This document shows positions 36,922 to 46,025 of a DNA stretch of 64,000 nt, piece by piece. Location of the stretch: NCBI GenBank assembly GCA_965220305.1, contig OZ244817.1, positions 2,542,001 to 2,606,000 on the forward strand. The letters are read 5' to 3'. Numbering within the stretch: position 1 is the stretch's first letter; each line of letters begins with the position of its first letter. The notes beneath the pieces were generated by a model. That model was given only the letters and a program-made list of their open reading frames with translations. It was not told the origin of the DNA and did no database searches. A program made the translations under genes and the position numbers. Origin of the DNA: G965220305 sp965220305 (GTDB lineage Bacteria; Chloroflexota; Dehalococcoidia; Lucifugimonadales; UBA3495).

Positions 36922-38593
36922 TCAGGCCCCCACTATTCTATGGCAGGCCCGGTACATGGCCTCGAACCGGCGACGGTCGATTTCGTGGACACTGTAGTCC
37001 GCCTCTTCAAACCGGGAGATTACTTCCTCCAACGCCCGTTGGTCCAACGGGACTCCGCTGCCCACCACCAGCGCCTCCACCTCCCGGGGGGTGGTCTGCT
37101 CCTGTATGCCCGACGCCCGCTGCCGGGCCCAGGCCAGGAACAGGTTGTAGCGGCGGACCACCTCTTCCCGGAACTCCACCAGCTCAAAGTCTCTCCGGCC
37201 CGAGGAAGGCAGATAGTCCGCGTCCCCCGGGAAGTCCACCGTCACCTGATACCCACCGGGGTTGGGGCCGGTCCACTCGGTTTGGCCCCATCCAGCGGCG
37301 TCGGTGACTATCTCCAGTGTCCGGGCCGGCTCGCCGACCGTCACCCGCACCGTCCGGCCAGCAACTCCCTGCCCCTGGTCGTCCTGCAGGCTGAACTCCA
37401 CCGGCACCGGCTCGCCGATTCCCCAGATGTCGGGGAGGTCCGCCGCCGGTTTCAGAAAGCTGACCTCCAGTTGGGTGGGAGCCGGGCCGCGCAGCTCAAA
37501 CTCCTCGCTGGCGGTGGCCGGCAGGTGGTCCCGGTTGCCCGGGAAACGGGCGGCGACCCGGTAAGTCCCCCGGGTATCTCCGGCCCAGGAAGCCAGGCAT
37601 CGGCCCTGCCGGTCGGGTTAGCCGCACCGTTGCCTCGGAATCTCCCCAGTCCAATTCCACCCTGGCCCGGGCCAGCGGATGGCCCGTATCCCCGGTGAGA
37701 ATGCAAAGTAGAGGGACCCTCTGCCCAACATTCCAGACCCTTTCCCCTTCCGGCGCCGTATCCGGGAAGCTGAGTTCAAGCTGGGTGGCGATTAGCTCCC
37801 TCCCGACGCCGGGCGACGCTGGACTCGACCCGGCGGTGGACCCGCCCAGCCGGGATGCCAGGGGGATGGCCCCTACCTCGCGCAGCTTGGGTAGCGACAG
37901 GTCCAATCTTCTTCCCAGGTATCCTCCGGCGGACCCCAGTACCAGCAGCAAGGGCAGTCCCGCCCACAGCAGCCAGTTGATACCGGCGGTGGCGACCGGC
38001 AGCCCTACGAAGTAGCTCAGGGGCAGGTTGGCCCCGTCCCCTTCAAACCTGAAAGTCAGCGGGACTGCCGACAGGCCCGCCTCGGCGTCGGGCGTGGTCA
38101 GCGCAAATGCGGCGACACCGTCGGGGCCGGTGGTAACCGACGCGTCCGGCCCGTAGTGGATGAGGGCGTTGGGTATGCCCAACCCCCGGTCGTCCAATAG
38201 CCGCGCTTCCAGGGGTAGGGGACGCCCCAACCTCACCCGCTCCAGGGGCGTGACGACGATGCTGGTGGCGGACTTGACCACCGCCGCCACCCTGGTGGTG
38301 GTGTCCAACTCCGGGGCGGCCAACTCCAGGGCCAGCTCCCCCAACGCCGCGTCGGGCGGGACCGGGTGGCGCAGCAGGAAGGAACCGGCGGCGTTGGAGC
38401 GGGCGGCCTGCTCCCCCTCGACGGTGATGCCGACTTTGGGGGCCAACTGCCTTCCGATGACCACCACTCCCCGCAGGGTGAGGGTTTCGCCCCGGGCCAC
38501 CGGCTCCGGGGCTTCCATCACAATCTCCGGCATACCCACGCTGATGGGCCAGAGGGCTTGGGAGGATTCCAGTTGGTCGGTGCCGGGAGACAT
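36922..38593 (-). pseudogene. DUF4129-type envelope protein, frameshifted and 5'-truncated
   Basis: The remaining part is about 557 codons: Ig-like/carboxypeptidase-regulatory-like domains (VEGEQAARSNAAGSFLLRH, GPDGVAAFAL), a TM segment (INWLLWAGLPLLLVLGSAGG), further Ig-like domains, and a C-terminal DUF4129-like block (TTPREVEALVVGSG to FEEADYSVHEID). One extra base in the G run at 37615-37617 splits the frame; deleting it joins VRLT to DRQGRCLASW and DTRGTYRVAA. The frame remains open upstream of 38593 into a REP copy (about 38651-38682), so the original signal peptide was probably lost by repeat insertion. It is first gene of the operon. Confidence 0.75.
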
Positions 38594-38998
38594 AAGCTTC
38601 GCCGTGGTTTCGGTGGCCGTGTCGAAGGTGGCTTCCCAGGCAAAGCCTCCCTCATTCCGGCGGAGGCCGGAATCCAGGGGTGAGGGGATGGGGGGCGTGG
38701 TTCGACAAGCTCACCATGAGCGGGAACGCACCGGACCCACCGTCATTCCCGCGAAGGAACGTCACCCTCGCGAAAGCGGGGGCGGGAATCCCGGGCGCGC
38801 GAGACCCCCCTCTCCAACCCCAGCCCGCAATCTGCCCCGGGGCCTCAGTTGTAGTACAATTGACTGGCGACGCCGGCGCAACTGCCCCGTACATCCGTTG
38901 AAACTGGCGCCCGAAATTGCAGCGATTTTCGCTATACATGTATAAAATCAAGCCGACATTGCCCGTCTGAAGGAACTGGCCGTATGAAAGGTGGAACA
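38594..38998. repeat. REP cluster upstream of envelope operon
   Basis: It holds a REP (38651-38682), GGTTCGACAAGCTCACCATG (about 38699-38718) and a damaged CCCGC-type REP with an internal insertion (about 38741-38792). The region right of 38860 is AT-richer and presumably carries the promoter of the small gene at 38999. Confidence 0.65.
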
Positions 38999-39278
38999 AT
39001 GCCGGACCTGCCAAAGGTAAGCAATTTGAGCGAGGAAATCCCTAGTGGGGACCCACTTGTCAACTACATTTCCGAGCGGTTGTCCAGGGGGTAGAACCAT
39101 CAACGAGATCGTCGAAGACTTGATAACGCTAGGAGTAGAGCCAGTTAGCGCTGCCTACTTGGTGCGCGAAGCTAACAACGCCCGGAAGGCGAACCAACGG
39201 GCGAGCGCCCTTGGCTCATTTGGCTGTGCCATCACCGCGGCGGCGGTTGGGGGAGTGGTCACGTTGGTGACGCTCTTA
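38999..39278 (+). pseudogene. Small membrane-protein gene, frameshifted and cut by IS630
   Basis: The reconstruction MPDLPKVSNLSEE, INEIVEDLITLGVEPVSAAYLV, GCAITAAAVGGVVTLVTLL needs one base removed from GGGGG at 39087-39091. A helical acidic segment is followed by a TM helix. The reading frame runs into the left end of the IS630 element at 39279. A hydrophobic stretch right of the IS (ITTGLFVVAGISAVVGL, to about 40463) may be its displaced 3' part, but the frame does not match. Confidence 0.55.
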
Positions 39279-39297
39279 CTGACACGTGAACGGTCCA

Positions 39298-39837
39298 CTA
39301 AACATAACCGACTTCCCTGATGCAGGCGCGCAGCACATCAGGCTTAGCCAACAGCCGCTGCGCGGCGGCCCAGAACTCGTGGCGCAAATGCCCCAGGTCA
39401 GCGCAAACCACGTTCTTCAATTCGACCCGTTTCAAGTATCGCCAGATCCCTTCGTCCGGGTTCAACTCTGGAGCATACCCGGGCAACTGCTCCAGCCGGA
39501 GGCGTCGGGCTGCACCCCGAGCCAGGTACTCCTTGACCGCCCGGCAACGGTGGATCGGCGCACCGTCCCAAATCACCAGCAACTTGCCGGGTATCTCAGC
39601 CAGCAACTGTTCCAGGAACCCGATGACGGCAGCCCCCTTGTAGGAGTGGTCCTGCACCGCGAGGTAAAGGTCTCCCGTCAGGCTGATCGCGCTAATCGCG
39701 CTCAGATGGTCGTAGCTCAGCTTGCGCTGGATTACTGGGGTTTGGGCCACCGGCGCCCAGGTGCGCAACAACGCTGGCAGCAGGTAAAACCCCGATTCGT
39801 CGGCCCACAGGATGGTCCGGCCTTCGGCTAGGGCGTT
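39298..39837 (-). CDS. IS630 transposase, catalytic DDE frame
   Basis: Read after the -1 slip as NALAEGRTILWADESGFYL. The DDE acidic residues are in LWADES, VIWDGAPIH and LNPDEGIWRYLK. Without slippage the longest independent start is at 39771, which would omit the first catalytic Asp, so the fused product is the functional transposase. The stop lies inside the inverted repeat of the element. Confidence 0.83.
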   Translation of the reverse strand, partial: NALAEGRTILWADESGFYLLPALLRTWAPVAQTPVIQRKLSYDHLSAISAISLTGDLYLAVQDHSYKGAAVIGFLEQLLAEIPGKLLVIWDGAPIHRCRAVKEYLARGAARRLRLEQLPGYAPELNPDEGIWRYLKRVELKNVVCADLGHLRHEFWAAAQRLLAKPDVLRACIREVGYV

Positions 39838-40310
39838 TTTTTGAGTTCGCCAAAGCGCCGATCCCGCCAGTCTTGGATTGCGTCCTCGTCCCGCTGGGTG
39901 GAACGCAGCGCCGGCTTTTGTCGGCTCCAGCCGCAGCCCCGCAGTATCCGTCCCACCTGGGAAGGGTCGTAGGACACGCCAAATTCCCGCTCAATTACCT
40001 GGGCCACCCGCCCCCGCGTCCAGACTTCCCCGCTGAACCCGAAGGCCCCCGGCCCTCGGGTCAACAACTCAGGGATTTGTCCCCGTTGCTGGTCGCTCAG
40101 CTTGGGCTGCCCGCCAGGATGCTGGCGGCGACGCAAGGCTGGAACACCTCCCTGGCGGGCTTTGCTGACCCACTGGCTGACCGCGCCCCCAGTGACGCCC
40201 AAGGCCGCAGCCACGTCTTTCTGCTTCCAGCCCTGCTGCACCAACTCCCAGGCCCGGAGCCGGCGGGCTTCCTTCCAATCGGTAGGCGGTTTATCAGTCG
40301 TACTATTCAC
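39828..40310 (-). CDS. IS630 transposase, N-terminal frame
   Basis: A 160-residue DNA-binding part with two helix-turn-helix units: LVQQGWKQKDVAAALGVTGG followed by AVSQWV, and the winged part WTRGRVAQVIEREFGVSYDP. It ends FGELKKTP* just after the A7 run. A -1 slip on AAAAAAA continues into the catalytic frame. It recognises the terminal inverted repeats. Confidence 0.85.
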   Translation of the reverse strand: MNSTTDKPPTDWKEARRLRAWELVQQGWKQKDVAAALGVTGGAVSQWVSKARQGGVPALRRRQHPGGQPKLSDQQRGQIPELLTRGPGAFGFSGEVWTRGRVAQVIEREFGVSYDPSQVGRILRGCGWSRQKPALRSTQRDEDAIQDWRDRRFGELKKTP

Positions 40311-40495
40311 GAGGTCGATTATCTCACCGACCCAACTCTATCTTTAGATAACCGTTCACGCATCAGTAATAGCCGAGCCGGGGGGACCTGCATCATAACC
40401 ACTGGATTGTTCGTCGTCGCCGGTATCTCGGCAGTAGTCGGATTGACCAAGCTGTTTGGGTAGTTGGTGGGGACCCTGACAGCGTCTCTGCTGCT

Positions 40496-40847
40496 GTGCG
40501 GGGCCTGCAGGTGTTCGTCGTGACGGTAGAAGGCACGGCGGTGGCGCCGCCGCCAGCCCATTACGCTGACGCCTGGGCCAGTCGTCACGCCCACGTCGAC
40601 GCCGCCACCACCCACGCCGATGGCAGTGACGCCGACGGTGACGGTGCCAACCATGACACCCACCACGCCGCCGCCTGCGCCGCCCGCCACGGCAACGCCC
40701 CAGCCGATGGAGCCGCCGCCCACGCCGGTGCCTGCAGTAACACCGGAGCAGCCCGGCGGGCCGCTGCCATTGTGGCTAATCATCGTGCTGATAGTGGGCG
40801 GTTCGGTGCTGCTAATCGGGCTGTTCCTGCTGCTGCGGCGACGGTAG
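40496..40847 (+). pseudogene. 3' remnant of a Pro/Thr-stalk surface protein
   Basis: The C-terminal piece has a Pro/Thr-rich stalk (PTVTVPTMTPTTPPPAPP), then a TM helix LWLIIVLIVGGSVLLIGLFLLL and RRR. Upstream protein-like sequence (VRGLQVFVVTVEGTAVAPPP) lies in another frame; one C too many at 40557-40559 separates them. No start codon or signal peptide is present. It resembles the anchor of the decayed Fn3 protein at 19421. Confidence 0.55.
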
Positions 40848-40885
40848 TGACGGCGCCGCTCCGGCTGCAATCCCTACGCAACCAA

Positions 40886-40921
40886 AAGGCGGACCCTCGT
40901 TTGGGAGTCCGCCTTATTTTT
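40886..40921 (+). terminator. Rho-independent terminator
   Basis: Nine-bp stem AAGGCGGAC / GTCCGCCTT followed by ATTTTT. It lies 39 bp past the surface-protein remnant and is the clearest terminator for that unit. Confidence 0.85.
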
Positions 40922-41008
40922 GTCCGCTGGGGGCGCTACTGCCGGGAGTCGCCCCACCCTCCACACCTGGATTCCCGCCCCCTACGTCATCCAGACGGCC
41001 ACACTCCT

Positions 41009-41108
41009 GTCATTCTGAGGAGCTTGCGACGAAGAATCTAAAGTGCTCCAGTTGCAAAAAGGGTTAGGACACCCACCACTTTAGATTCTTCGCTCCGCTC
41101 AGAATGAC
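41009..41108. repeat. TCATTCTGAG foldback repeat
   Basis: About 100 bp with the arms TGTCATTCTGAGGAGCTTGC and the complement-like TTCGCTCCGCTCAGAATGAC, enclosing AAAGGGTTAGGACACCC. A diverged inverted copy lies at about 11600-11695, and the arms recur inside the element at 8738-8921. An inverted REP follows at 41187-41217. Confidence 0.65.
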
Positions 41109-41227
41109 AATTGAAATACCCTGGGGGGAAGGGGCTGTCCTCTCCTCCTTGAGGTGGTCCGGTGGTTACATCCCCACCCCCTGACCTTGGATTCCGGCCT
41201 GCGCCGGAATGACGTTAGGAGGGACTC

Positions 41228-42766
41228 CTACTGGCCCTTCATCCAGTCGGCCACCCGCTCGCCGATGGTGATAGCGGTGGTGTTGGTGTTGGCCCGTACC
41301 ACGTTGGGCATTACAGAAGTGTCGGCCACCCGCAAGCCCTCAATTCCCCGCACCCGGCAGTATTGGTCCACCACTGCCAGGAGGTCCGAGTCGGGGCCCA
41401 TCTTGCAGGTGCCCGCCAGGTGCTGGGAGGTGGTGACGTTCCGGTTCAGCCAGTCGTCCAGCGTCTCGTCGGATGCCAGGTCTTTGGCGCTGGGCGTCAG
41501 GGGCCCGGCCACGATGTCCTGGAATGACTCGTGTTCCAGCATCCGGAAGCAGATTCGCACCGCCTCCCGCAGCCGCTCCCGGTCCGACTGCTCCTCCAGG
41601 AAGCCGTAGTAGAGGTTGGGCTGGTCGTGGGGGTCGGCGGAAGCCAGGGTGATTTCTCCCTTGCCTTCGGCCAGCTCCAGGATGCAGGAGAACCGGACTC
41701 CTTCGCCCTCCAACGGGTCGCCGCCCAGGGGGAAGGAAAAGGAGGAAGGCATTATCTGCATGTCGTTACGCAGGTCAGACCCTCCGGCGGTGTAGCGTAG
41801 GCCCGCCTGAATCCGGGGGGCGTCGGCGTCCTGGGGGAAGTCGTCCCGCACCCGTAGTCGCACCGGGGCCATGGGGTGGTCGCGGAAGTTCTGGCCCACG
41901 CCGGGCAGGTCCCGCACCACGGGTATCCCCAGGCTGCGCAGGTGCTCCGCCGGGCCGATGCCGGAGAGCATGAGAATCTGAGGCGAGGCGATGGCCCCGC
42001 CGCTGAGGACTATCTGGTCGGCTTCCACCTGGAACGCCTCGCCGCCGCTCTCCACCTCCACACCCGACACCTTGTTGCCCTCGAAGAGGATGCGACGCAC
42101 CAGCACGTTGCCCCGCACCGTCAGGTTCAGCCGGTGCCGGTTGGGGTTGATGTAGGTCAGGCCGGTGCTCATGCGGATGCCGTTGGGGTTGTTCATGGGA
42201 ATGGGGCCGACGCCGCCGGAATCGGGGTTGTTCATGTCGGCGTCCTCTGGGTATCCGGCGTCCAGCGCTGCCCGGTGGAAGGCGTTTTGGAAGGGCAGCC
42301 AGTCGGCCCGTTGGAAGCGGCGCACGGGAATGGGGCCGTCGGTGCCGTGGAAGTCGTCCCGAATGTCGGTGTCCGTTTCCAGCTTCCTGAAGTAGGGCAG
42401 CACGTTGACGTAGGCCCATTGGTCGTTGCCCAGGGCGGCCCAGGAGTCGTAATCTTCGGGCACGCCCCGCAGGATAACCTGGCCGTTGATGGCGCTGGTG
42501 CCCCCGACGACCTTGCCCCGGGGCACCGGCATGGGATCCGTCTGCTCGGGGCGGCCCCGGGCCTGGAAAGACCAGTTGTGGGGCGCGCCGGGGGTCGAGG
42601 CGGTGGCGCTGTAGCCAAACTTCAGGTCGTCCGGGTAGTGCTCGAAGTCGGGGTAGTCGGGGCCCGCTTCCAGCAGCAGCACCGAGCGGTTGGGGTCTTC
42701 CGACAGCCGCCCGGCGACCACGCAGCCCGCCGAGCCCGCGCCAATGACGATGACATCGTATTTCAT
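41228..42766 (-). CDS. GMC family FAD-dependent oxidoreductase
   Basis: A 512-residue glucose-methanol-choline oxidoreductase that oxidises an alcohol. The FAD-binding N-terminus is DVIVIGAGSAGCVVAGRLS with LLLEAGPDY. GMC signature 1 is VVGGTSAINGQVILRG and signature 2 is VLSGGAIASPQILMLSGIG. The catalytic pair is His in SQHLAGTCKMGP and Asn in RANTNTTAITIGE. Size and motifs match choline dehydrogenase-like alcohol dehydrogenases. The ATG at 42766 has GGAGAG upstream. Confidence 0.92.
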   Translation of the reverse strand: MKYDVIVIGAGSAGCVVAGRLSEDPNRSVLLLEAGPDYPDFEHYPDDLKFGYSATASTPGAPHNWSFQARGRPEQTDPMPVPRGKVVGGTSAINGQVILRGVPEDYDSWAALGNDQWAYVNVLPYFRKLETDTDIRDDFHGTDGPIPVRRFQRADWLPFQNAFHRAALDAGYPEDADMNNPDSGGVGPIPMNNPNGIRMSTGLTYINPNRHRLNLTVRGNVLVRRILFEGNKVSGVEVESGGEAFQVEADQIVLSGGAIASPQILMLSGIGPAEHLRSLGIPVVRDLPGVGQNFRDHPMAPVRLRVRDDFPQDADAPRIQAGLRYTAGGSDLRNDMQIMPSSFSFPLGGDPLEGEGVRFSCILELAEGKGEITLASADPHDQPNLYYGFLEEQSDRERLREAVRICFRMLEHESFQDIVAGPLTPSAKDLASDETLDDWLNRNVTTSQHLAGTCKMGPDSDLLAVVDQYCRVRGIEGLRVADTSVMPNVVRANTNTTAITIGERVADWMKGQ

Positions 42767-42799
42767 CCCTATCTCTCCCCAGGAGTATCTCGATAGTCT

Positions 42800-42885
42800 A
42801 TGTTAGGGTATATCTCCGCTCACCCTGAGCCTGTCGAAGGGCCAACTAGTGGTTCGACAAGCTCACCATGAGCGGATTTCTAAAG
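42800..42885. repeat. Palindromic CCGCTCACCCTGAG element
   Basis: The arms CCGCTCACCCTGAGCCTGTCG and GGTTCGACAAGCTCACCATG form a long imperfect inverted repeat of about 70 bp between two genes. It is the same family as at 8545, 18990 and 22130. Confidence 0.65.
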
Positions 42886-42947
42886 CTAATTGGAAGGCGC
42901 CGCGCTCTCCCCTAGTCTAATTTACCATTGCATTGGGGAGACGCGAG

Positions 42948-43865
42948 CTACCGCACCGGCGGCCACATAATCCAGCCGCGGCGCCCGGTGTTCCTCAGCC
43001 GTACCAGGTGGCCCTGGCCGGTGGTGACGTAGAGGCTGCTCTGGTCGGCGTCGCCGAAGCAGCAGTTGGTGGGGCCGTCCACGCCTACGGGCATGGGGTA
43101 GGTCTCCAACACCCGGCCCTGGGGAGTCCAGACGTAAATCATGGGACCGGGGCCGCTGAGGTAGTTGCCGGCGCTGCCCACGATGTTCCCTTCCGAGTCC
43201 AGGCACATGCCGTCGATACCCCGCTGGGGGCCTCGATAGTCCCGCCCGAACTGGTGGAGGACGATGTACTGGCCCAGGGAGCCGTCGTCGTTGATGGGGT
43301 AGGAACGCAGTTCCCGCACCCCGTCCGGGGAGGGGTCGGTCTGGATGATGTACAGGCTGCGCTCGTCGGGGGACACCAGCAGCCCGTTGGTGCCGTTGGT
43401 GTCGAAGGTCATGCGCTGGCAGGTGTAGCTGCCGTCGGGCTGAGGGTCGGCCCGCAGGATGTCCCGGTTCATCATCACCTGCTGTTCGCTGGGGTCGATG
43501 TTGCCCTCGTTCCAGGGATTGCTGAACCAGATGCGGCCCCGCCGGTCGATGGCCAGGTCGTTGGGGGTGTTCAGGCGTTGGCCGTCCAAACTATCGACGA
43601 TGGTGGTGGCGCCGCCGTCGGGCTCGAAGCGCACGATGGCCCGCCCGCCGGAGCAGCAGCCGTAGAGGCGTCCGTCAGCGTCGAAGGCCAGGCCGTTGGT
43701 GTGGTTGGTGTTTTCGCGGAAGATGCTGCACTCGCCGGTCTCCGGGTCGTAGGCCATGATGCGGCTGGCCGGAATGTAGGTGAATAGCAGCCGGTGGCCG
43801 TCCCAGGCCGGTCCCTCGGTCAATCGGCTGAAGGGTCCGGCGACTTGCTCCCATTGCAATGACAT
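42948..43865 (-). CDS. SMP-30/gluconolactonase-type hydrolase, copy 2
   Basis: A 305-residue paralogue of the protein at 16726-17643, colinear over its entire length and ending in the same GWIMWPPVR. The metal residues are in LTEGPAWDGHRLLFTYIPASR, NTPNDLAIDRRGRIWFSN and GIDGMCLDSEGNI. The ATG at 43865 has GGAGGACAGC upstream. It is followed upstream by an amidohydrolase and further enzymes on the same strand. It probably opens lactones produced by the neighbouring GMC or SDR oxidoreductases. Confidence 0.88.
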   Translation of the reverse strand: MSLQWEQVAGPFSRLTEGPAWDGHRLLFTYIPASRIMAYDPETGECSIFRENTNHTNGLAFDADGRLYGCCSGGRAIVRFEPDGGATTIVDSLDGQRLNTPNDLAIDRRGRIWFSNPWNEGNIDPSEQQVMMNRDILRADPQPDGSYTCQRMTFDTNGTNGLLVSPDERSLYIIQTDPSPDGVRELRSYPINDDGSLGQYIVLHQFGRDYRGPQRGIDGMCLDSEGNIVGSAGNYLSGPGPMIYVWTPQGRVLETYPMPVGVDGPTNCCFGDADQSSLYVTTGQGHLVRLRNTGRRGWIMWPPVR

Positions 43866-43920
43866 GCTGTCCTCCATTTATGTGGAATTTGCGAGGTGGA
43901 GTTGACGGTTTGCGGGAGGG

Positions 43921-44922
43921 TTACAGCCGGTAGGCTCTAACCGCCGTCCCCTGGAACATGGCGGACTTCTCCGGTCCTGAGTAGTCCTTGGCCACCAACT
44001 TGAAGGCGTTCCACACCGTGGTGTAGGCGTAGGAAGCCTTGTCCACCGGGAAGTTGCTCTCGAACATGCAGCGGTCGGGGCCGAACTGCTCAATGCAGTA
44101 GGTTAGCCAGGGGTTGATGGTCTCGGCCACGTCCCGCGAGGTCGGTGGAATGGGGCGTTGGTGCCAGTCGTAGCCGCTAATCAGGTTGCCGAACCCGCCC
44201 AGTTTCACCACCACGTTTTCCCGCTGGGCCACGGCGGCGATGCCCCGCTGCCAGTCGGCGAACACCTCATCCCGCCGTCCGGCGTAGGGGCCGATGCCCA
44301 ACGGACGCCCAATGTGGTTGAGGATGATGGTGGCGTCGGGGAAGGCGGCGGCCAGGCCGGCCAACTCGCCCAGTTGGGTGTGGTAGACCAGGGCGTCGAA
44401 GCTCAATCCGAGCTTTTGCAGGCAGTCGAAGCCCTCCCGGAATCGGGAGTCCGCCAGCATTCCCGGCGCGTTGACGCCCGGGGGAGTTATGTCGGCGCTG
44501 GCGTCCCAGGCGCAGGAGAAGCGGATGCCCCGGAAGCGGTTGCTGCTGGCGGCTTGGAGGGCTTCCAGCACCGGCTGCACCGCCGCGCCCAGCATGAGGT
44601 TGGCGTTGCCCACGATGCCCGCGGCCACCGCCGTGGGGCCGTACTGGCCGCTGGCGCTCTGGGCGGCGAGGCCCTGGACGAACTCGACCTCTCCCACCGA
44701 GCGCGTTTCCTGGGCCCCCTGGGCACGGTACATGGAGCGGCACTCGATGAACACCGTCTGGGCGATGTTGTGGCCGCCGCCCAGGTCCTGGGTAAGTTGG
44801 TCCAGCAGGTAGCGGTCGCCATCCCGGTCCCAGAAGTGGTGGTGGGGGTCGCAGATGGGCAACCCGGGTTCCAGGGGCTCCTCCACGGTCAGGGCGAGCC
44901 ATGATTCACGTTGGGTAGCCAT
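43921..44922 (-). CDS. Amidohydrolase family 2 (TIM-barrel metal hydrolase/decarboxylase)
   Basis: A 333-residue amidohydrolase-2 protein. The N-terminal metal motif HxH is in ICDPHHHFWD. Further ligands are likely in LVYHTQLGELAGL and IILNHIGRPLG (His), and the C-terminal Asp region is MFESNFPVDKASY. Members include 2-pyrone-4,6-dicarboxylate lactonase and related lactone or decarboxylation enzymes of aromatic catabolism. Lactone hydrolysis fits the SMP-30 neighbour. Confidence 0.88.
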   Translation of the reverse strand: MATQRESWLALTVEEPLEPGLPICDPHHHFWDRDGDRYLLDQLTQDLGGGHNIAQTVFIECRSMYRAQGAQETRSVGEVEFVQGLAAQSASGQYGPTAVAAGIVGNANLMLGAAVQPVLEALQAASSNRFRGIRFSCAWDASADITPPGVNAPGMLADSRFREGFDCLQKLGLSFDALVYHTQLGELAGLAAAFPDATIILNHIGRPLGIGPYAGRRDEVFADWQRGIAAVAQRENVVVKLGGFGNLISGYDWHQRPIPPTSRDVAETINPWLTYCIEQFGPDRCMFESNFPVDKASYAYTTVWNAFKLVAKDYSGPEKSAMFQGTAVRAYRL

Positions 44923-45004
44923 GCTTCCTCCTTCAGGTCGGAATCGTCAAGCCCCAGGGGGGCCGAGGGCCGCCGCCGCTTCGAGAACCCAACCTATGTC
45001 CGGC

Positions 45005-45061
45005 GGCGGGCTTGGCTTCGCGGAGCGGCGGCCCGCAGGCCAAGACCCCGCCAAGCCCGCC
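45005..45061. terminator. Intergenic 12-bp inverted repeat
   Basis: GGCGGGCTTGGC and GCCAAGCCCGCC lie between the minus-strand hydrolase and the amidohydrolase. No T-tract follows, so it may attenuate or stabilise a transcript rather than terminate. Confidence 0.35.
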
Positions 45062-45082
45062 CCTGTTAAGACAAGTAACCTT

Positions 45083-45940
45083 TCAGGGGCGGGCGCATGG
45101 CATAAAGAAGAACTCCTTGACGGCGGTGAAGGCCTCGGGTTCCAGCAAGGTGGGGGCGTGGCCCACCCCCGGCACCTCCACCATGCGGCAGTCCTGCATC
45201 TCCTGGACCATTCGCTGGGCAATCTCCGGCGAGAGCAGGTCGCTCTCAGCGCCCCGCAGCAGCAGCACCGGCCCGGGGATTCCCCGCGCCAGGGTCCAGG
45301 ACCTCTCGGGGTCGGGACGGCGGGGGTCGGAGCGGACCGCCGGGTCCATCTTCCAGGTATAGCCGCCGCTCGTCCGGGCCTTGACTGCGTGTCCGGCGGT
45401 TATTAGTTGCTCGGCGTCGCTCAACTGGTTGAAGGCGGGCCGCTGCTCACAGTGCCAGGCCACCACCTCGTCCATGCTGGCGAAGGAAGTTACCGCGTCC
45501 CTGGTGCTGGTGGCGATGCGGTTGCCGCCCCGGGGGTCTATCTCCGGGCCGATGTCGTTTAGGATGGTGCGCTCAACCCGGTTGGGGTAAGTCCCCGCGT
45601 AGGTCAGAGAGATGCGGCCCCCCATTGAGGTGCCCACCAGGGACATGCGCTCGAACCCCAGGGTCTGCCGCAGTCCTTCCAGGTCGGCCACGTAGGAATC
45701 GTTGGAATAGTCGCCGTCGGGGGCCCAATCGCTGTCGCCCCGGCCCCGGACATCCACGGATATTACGTGGTACTGGGGCAGAAAATGGGGGACCAGGCCG
45801 TCGAAGGCGTGGGCGTGGCCGCTCAGTCCGTGGACCATGATTACCGGCGGCGCGCCAGACTCGCCCCACTCCAGGTAATGCAAGTTGAGGTCGCCGACCC
45901 GGACCATCTTGTCTGCTGCTTTGGAAGTGCCTGTTGTCAT
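45083..45940 (-). CDS. Alpha/beta hydrolase
   Basis: A 285-residue alpha/beta-hydrolase. The nucleophile elbow is VGTSMGGRISL (Ser), with the oxyanion region VMVHGLSGHAHAF, acid residue in LLRGAESDLLSPE and His in VPGVGHAPTLLEPE. It fits the family of C-C bond (meta-cleavage product) hydrolases and lactone/ester hydrolases. The ATG at 45940 is preferred because GAAGGAGG precedes it; 49 further in-frame codons upstream look non-coding. It lies downstream of a carboxymuconolactone decarboxylase on the same strand, so 3-oxoadipate enol-lactonase-like chemistry is conceivable. Confidence 0.86.
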   Translation of the reverse strand: MTTGTSKAADKMVRVGDLNLHYLEWGESGAPPVIMVHGLSGHAHAFDGLVPHFLPQYHVISVDVRGRGDSDWAPDGDYSNDSYVADLEGLRQTLGFERMSLVGTSMGGRISLTYAGTYPNRVERTILNDIGPEIDPRGGNRIATSTRDAVTSFASMDEVVAWHCEQRPAFNQLSDAEQLITAGHAVKARTSGGYTWKMDPAVRSDPRRPDPERSWTLARGIPGPVLLLRGAESDLLSPEIAQRMVQEMQDCRMVEVPGVGHAPTLLEPEAFTAVKEFFFMPCARP

Positions 45941-45965
45941 GGAGCCTCCTTCAGTCGTGGGGGAT

Positions 45966-45996
45966 GCGGCGTCCCGCCAAAGTTGTGGGACGCCGC
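45966..45996. repeat. Hairpin between decarboxylase and hydrolase genes
   Basis: Ten-bp perfect arms GCGGCGTCCC / GGGACGCCGC. The hydrolase ribosome-binding site follows on the minus strand, so this may modulate operon expression. Confidence 0.35.
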
Positions 45997-46025
45997 CGAT
46001 TTCTTCTGACCAATCGGAAGATGCG

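Larger units (their letters stand above)
39279..40366 (-). mobile_element. IS630-family insertion sequence
   Basis: A 1088-bp element flanked by TA on both sides (39277-39278, 40367-40368), the usual IS630/Tc1 target. The imperfect ends share CTGA..CGTGAACGGT..CTAAA over 26 bp. It carries two overlapping transposase frames on the minus strand joined by an A7 slippery run (39836-39842). The ends, frames and target duplication look intact, so it may still be active. Confidence 0.88.

Noticed and set aside
40376..40463. Hydrophobic ORF right of IS630 as the 3' half of the interrupted gene
   Set aside because: The frame does not join the left part even after removal of the element; noted only as a possibility.
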